This document shows, in pieces, positions 61,511-64,000 of a DNA stretch of 64,000 bases. Under the pieces are notes generated by a model, which searched no databases, was not told the origin of the DNA, and saw nothing but the letters and a program-made list of their open reading frames with translations. A program made the translations under genes and the position numbers. The stretch comes from Microbacterium sp. NC79 (GTDB taxonomy: Bacteria; Actinomycetota; Actinomycetes; Actinomycetales; Microbacteriaceae). How positions within the stretch are numbered: the first letter of the stretch is position 1; each line of letters opens with the position of its first letter. Where the stretch lies: NCBI RefSeq assembly GCF_019061125.1, contig NZ_JAHQYI010000001.1, forward strand, positions 1,426,001 through 1,490,000. The letters are read 5' to 3'.

Positions 61511-62334
61511 CGCTTGTCGACGATGACGTGGCTGAGCCGTCCGTTCCTGAAGAGCAGCGTGCTGCCGCATCGATCTTGGAAGGCAATCGCCGGCGCCGCA
61601 GGATTCGCAAATGGATCGGGCTCGGCAGTATTCCCGTTCTGCTGGTCGTGGTGCTCCTGCTCGTGAAGATCTTTAGTATGTACGCCGCCGCCCATATGGC
61701 TATTGCATCGTTCATCACGGGCGATGGTTCCGGCACGTCACGAGCCGCGCAGTGGCAATACCCGGTAAACATCTTCGAGCCGTTCAAAGCGCCGTTTAAC
61801 AACGCGGTTGGCCTCGCCGCAAATGCGCAATATGCTCCGGCGCGCGCAGAGTTTGAGAAGGCGCTTGATCTGGTGACGGGTCTGGAGGAATGCGCTGTTC
61901 GCATCAACCTCTCGATCACGATCGAAAGATTGGGAGATCTGAAAGACCAGGCGGGAGACGCGTACGCCGCGAAGAAGCTCTACGACGAAGCCCTGCTCAA
62001 TCTGCTGAGCGGCCCGAAAGACTGTGACGACGAAGAGAAGTCGAAGCAGAACTCGAGCGATCCCCAGCGCGACATGAACGCACAGCGGGAACAAATGGAA
62101 CAGCGCCTGCAAGACAAGCAGGAACAGCAAAAGCAGAAGCAAGAAGGCCCCGAGGGCGAGCAACCGCAGCAGCCCGACCCTGGCACAGGCGAACAGGAAA
62201 CCGACCAAGGGCCAGGTCAAGAGCAGCTCGACGAAATTGAGCAGCGGCTTGGCCAGGGTGAGCGCGACCGCGATGACATGGGCCGCGACGAAGACGACCC
62301 GTGGAACGATTACGAAACGGACAAGCCATGGTGA
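61507..62334 (+). CDS. Membrane protein with TPR-like segment and Gln/Glu-rich tail (BatC-like)
   Basis: A 275-residue protein with a basic N-terminus, one membrane helix (about 36-57), a helical region (about 98-155) with a TPR-like pattern (YAPARAEFEKALDLV, LYDEALLNLL) and a long hydrophilic tail (160-275) rich in Gln, Glu and Lys. A TPR protein in this position is typical of BatC in Bat operons, but similarity is low and the assignment is by layout. ATGA overlap with the preceding gene. Confidence 0.75.
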   Translation: MTLVDDDVAEPSVPEEQRAAASILEGNRRRRRIRKWIGLGSIPVLLVVVLLLVKIFSMYAAAHMAIASFITGDGSGTSRAAQWQYPVNIFEPFKAPFNNAVGLAANAQYAPARAEFEKALDLVTGLEECAVRINLSITIERLGDLKDQAGDAYAAKKLYDEALLNLLSGPKDCDDEEKSKQNSSDPQRDMNAQREQMEQRLQDKQEQQKQKQEGPEGEQPQQPDPGTGEQETDQGPGQEQLDEIEQRLGQGERDRDDMGRDEDDPWNDYETDKPW

Positions 62335-63422
62335 TTCCCGGCGAGGCGACCTCGAACCGGTATGTCGCCAACAGCGACGGCGCTCCCCCGGTGCCACCAC
62401 CCGGTGGTTACCGCGGTGCCCAGCGCAACCGCACGCCACAACTGCCACCCGGTGCTCCCACGCCGCCTCGTGGTTCCGCTGATGCAAAGAAAAAGCGAGT
62501 GTGGATGGGACGCGCGGCGCTCATCGTCGCTATCGCTTTCGCCATCATGCTGCTCATTGTGTGGAACGTTGGCGGAAGCCACACCCTTTACGGCTTTAAC
62601 ATGCTTGCCGTGCAGATCGCCGTGCTGGCGTTTATCCTTGTCGCTCTCTTTACCCCTGGTGCCCGGAAGTGGGCCTCAGGTGCGCTCGCTCTCAGCCTCT
62701 TGATGAACGTCGCGACGGTCGGTGCGGCTGGGGCCGTCACGAGCGCGTACACCGGCAATTACGAGAACCTCAAGAGCGACGAGCAGAAGTTCTGGGAGAA
62801 GTACCCGGGCATCAAAGACCAGGAGCCTGTCTACCTGATCGGCGCATCCAGCGTTGAGGAGTACAAGGCGGACGCCGACGAGCTTCTTCTCAGCGTGCGA
62901 GAACGCCTCACAACGGACTTCGGGTTCACCTGGACAGACCCCACAGATGACATGCGCCGCCCCATCCGCAATGGTTATGGCGGGGAATCGTGGTTCTTCA
63001 CGTACACGAGTGAAAAGTGGATGACGAATGAGGCTGTGCATGGTGTCTCCGATAAGACCGCTGTGGTGAACAGCATCAATAGCGTGGTGGACGAGTTCGG
63101 GTATGACGAGCTGTACTCGCTGACGCAACCCGGGTACCGCGATGACAAGGTGCTGGAACAGCTCTATGGTTCCGCCGAACCGACAGAACAGGTGATCTGG
63201 GAGTTCTATACGGGCGACTATGACGCCAACTTCACGCTGTATGTGCAGATCGTTGACTTGAGCATGGACAACGCAGACGGCACCTTCCGCAAGGATCGCG
63301 AAGACTGGAACAAGCGCAGCGGCGAACCGCTGGAGGGCGTCAACATCTATGTCGTCACCGGGCCCACCATCAGCGAGGCAGATGAAGCCGCATTCGACGA
63401 GCTTCTCGACGACTACAAATAG
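62328..63422 (+). CDS. Three-helix membrane protein with unknown outer domain
   Basis: A 364-residue protein of no recognised family. Residues 1-55 are Pro/Gly-rich and cytoplasmic, then three helices (about 60-80, 90-109 and 116-138) and a soluble acidic domain (140-364) with aromatic-rich stretches such as GESWFFTYTSEKWM and VIWEFYTGDYDANF. The ATG overlaps the stop of the previous gene; upstream GTG at 62301 or GTG at 62331 are possible. It is the last gene of the MoxR operon and precedes a strong terminator. Confidence 0.75.
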   Translation: MVIPGEATSNRYVANSDGAPPVPPPGGYRGAQRNRTPQLPPGAPTPPRGSADAKKKRVWMGRAALIVAIAFAIMLLIVWNVGGSHTLYGFNMLAVQIAVLAFILVALFTPGARKWASGALALSLLMNVATVGAAGAVTSAYTGNYENLKSDEQKFWEKYPGIKDQEPVYLIGASSVEEYKADADELLLSVRERLTTDFGFTWTDPTDDMRRPIRNGYGGESWFFTYTSEKWMTNEAVHGVSDKTAVVNSINSVVDEFGYDELYSLTQPGYRDDKVLEQLYGSAEPTEQVIWEFYTGDYDANFTLYVQIVDLSMDNADGTFRKDREDWNKRSGEPLEGVNIYVVTGPTISEADEAAFDELLDDYK

Positions 63423-63460
63423 ACGCGAAAAGGCCCCGATTTCTCGGGGCCTTTTCGCGT
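63423..63460. terminator. Bidirectional terminator after the MoxR operon
   Basis: A perfect 17-bp inverted repeat (ACGCGAAAAGGCCCCGA with its complement) and a 4-base loop, with T-rich parts on both sides of the stem. It ends the plus-strand operon and can also serve the tRNA operon coming from the right. Confidence 0.9.
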
Positions 63461-63535
63461 GGAGCGGATGACGAGACTCGAACTCGCGACCCTAACCTTG
63501 GCAAGGTTATGCGCTACCAACTGCGCTACATCCGC
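63460..63535 (-). tRNA. tRNA-Gly (anticodon GCC), copy 1
   Basis: The minus strand folds as a cloverleaf: acceptor GCGGATG with CATCCGC, D-loop AGTTGGTAG, anticodon loop TTGCCAA and T-arm GTTCGAGTC. The 3' CCA is encoded and lies at the edge of the terminator stem. Body of 73 bases identical to copy 2. Confidence 0.95.
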
Positions 63536-63536
63536 G

Positions 63537-63608
63537 TGGGCGATACTGGGATCGAACCAGTGACCTCTTCCGTGTCAGGGAAGCGCGCTACCGCTGCGCC
63601 AATCGCCC
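63537..63608 (-). tRNA. tRNA-Val (anticodon GAC)
   Basis: Acceptor GGGCGAT with ATCGCCC, anticodon loop CTGACAC giving GAC, T-arm GGTTCGATCCC. No CCA encoded. Only one base separates it from the next tRNA-Gly. Confidence 0.95.
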
Positions 63609-63622
63609 GGATTGACTGAGTG

Positions 63623-63696
63623 TGGAGGTGGCGACGGGATTCGAACCCGTGTAAACGGCTTTGCAGGCCGGTGCCTAGCCGCTCGGCCACGCCACC
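63623..63696 (-). tRNA. tRNA-Cys (anticodon GCA)
   Basis: Acceptor GGTGGCG with CGCCACC, anticodon loop CTGCAAA giving GCA, T-arm GGTTCGAATCC, discriminator U as usual for tRNA-Cys. The 3' CCA is encoded. Confidence 0.95.
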
Positions 63697-63742
63697 AAAT
63701 AGAAAGAAAACCCCGGGTTCCCCGCAGGGATCCTCTAACTCG

Positions 63743-63815
63743 AGCGGATGACGAGACTCGAACTCGCGACCCTAACCTTGGCAAGGTTATGCGCTACCAA
63801 CTGCGCTACATCCGC
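63743..63815 (-). tRNA. tRNA-Gly (anticodon GCC), copy 2
   Basis: Identical over its 73 bases to copy 1, but without an encoded CCA (CG follows the discriminator). It is the first gene of the tRNA cluster in transcription order. Confidence 0.95.
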
Positions 63816-63840
63816 GTGCTCCCTTTCGGGAACGTGTTCG

Positions 63841-63846
63841 AGCTTA
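63841..63846 (-). promoter_or_regulatory. Possible -10 element of the tRNA cluster
   Basis: TAAGCT on the minus strand, 25 bases before the first tRNA-Gly, in an AT-rich patch (CAATTTTCCGG). No clear -35. Position fits a short-leader tRNA promoter. Confidence 0.35.
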
Positions 63847-63941
63847 CCGGAAAATTGCACGGTGACGCGAAACCCTCCGCGCCGCGCGTGTCGCCTACGT
63901 AACTGAATCTATGCAGGAGAATCTTTCCCAGCGAGTGGGGG

Positions 63942-63947
63942 TACCCT
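63942..63947 (+). promoter_or_regulatory. Possible -10 element for a leaderless transcript
   Basis: TACCCT ends six bases before the second of two consecutive ATG codons, the spacing expected when transcription starts at the ATG itself, as is common in actinobacteria. There is no ribosome-binding site. Confidence 0.4.
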
Positions 63948-63953
63948 GGAATG

Positions 63954-64000
63954 ATGCCTTCCTCGCATCATGACGCTGTTTCTCCCGCCACGCCAAAGAA
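63954..64000 (+). CDS. Start of an unidentified gene (cut by window edge)
   Basis: Only about 15 codons are visible: MPSSHHDAVSPATPK. An ATG one codon earlier is also possible. No ribosome-binding site; a TACCCT element upstream suggests a leaderless mRNA. Too short to identify. Confidence 0.5.
   Translation, partial: MPSSHHDAVSPATPK

Noticed and set aside
63700..63735. GC-rich small hairpin and T-rich run between tRNA-Gly and tRNA-Cys
   Set aside because: The best stem is only four pairs. It may mark a processing site, but I cannot support a terminator.

Overview
This 64-kb window comes from a moderately high-GC actinobacterial chromosome. Gene content and order fit the Microbacteriaceae best (for example the Trp-associated membrane protein and HGxxPAAW pair, an mIHF-like domain beside gmk, a helicase-degenerate PriA, and rel next to a DUF349 gene). 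Species cannot be named from the sequence. I see no rRNA, CRISPR array, insertion sequence, prophage or obvious pseudogene. Coding density is very high, and most neighbouring genes overlap by 1-14 bases, often as ATGA or TAATG junctions, which suggests long translationally coupled operons.

Layout. (1) 1-2342: N-terminal part of glutamate synthase gltB running off the left edge, with a long leader and a strong terminator. (2) 2358-16775, minus strand: lgt, trpA-trpB-trpC, two small Trp-locus membrane proteins, hisI-hisF-hisG-hisE, rpe, rsmB, fmt, priA, metK, rpoZ and gmk. (3) 16768-25464: the pyrimidine operon pyrR-pyrB-pyrC-(PH-like membrane protein)-carA-carB-pyrF, with a PyrR-binding-loop sequence just upstream of pyrR. 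(4) 25476-39485: a metallo-beta-lactamase/Rieske fusion protein, then nusB, efp, aroQ-aroB-aroK-aroC-aroE, mltG, ruvX, alaS, a small membrane protein, rpsD and rarA. (5) 39694-44108: DUF349 and AbiEi-like genes on the plus strand, converging with rel. (6) 44173-51981: secF-secD-yajC, ruvB-ruvA-ruvC, yebC and pdxT-pdxS, with the divergent regulator pdxR. (7) 53382-56977: a Pro/Gln-repeat membrane protein, a HIT hydrolase and thrS. (8) 57136-63422, plus strand: a seven-gene MoxR/DUF58/VWA membrane operon. (9) 63460-63815: four tRNA genes on the minus strand (Gly, Val, Cys, Gly), followed by the first codons of an unidentified plus-strand gene.

Metabolically the window covers chorismate synthesis (aroB, aroQ, aroE, aroK and aroC, without aroA or the DAHP synthase), the last three Trp enzymes, four His enzymes, de novo pyrimidine synthesis to UMP without the dihydroorotate dehydrogenase, PLP synthesis with its regulator, SAM synthesis and the stringent response. 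The most unusual items are an mIHF-guanylate kinase fusion, the MBL-Rieske fusion, the extended MoxR/VWA operon, a probable PyrR translational-control site, a hairpin over the ruvC start, and three places where genes I expect from actinobacterial synteny (trpE, coaBC, and the phosphatidylinositol genes beside thrS) are absent.
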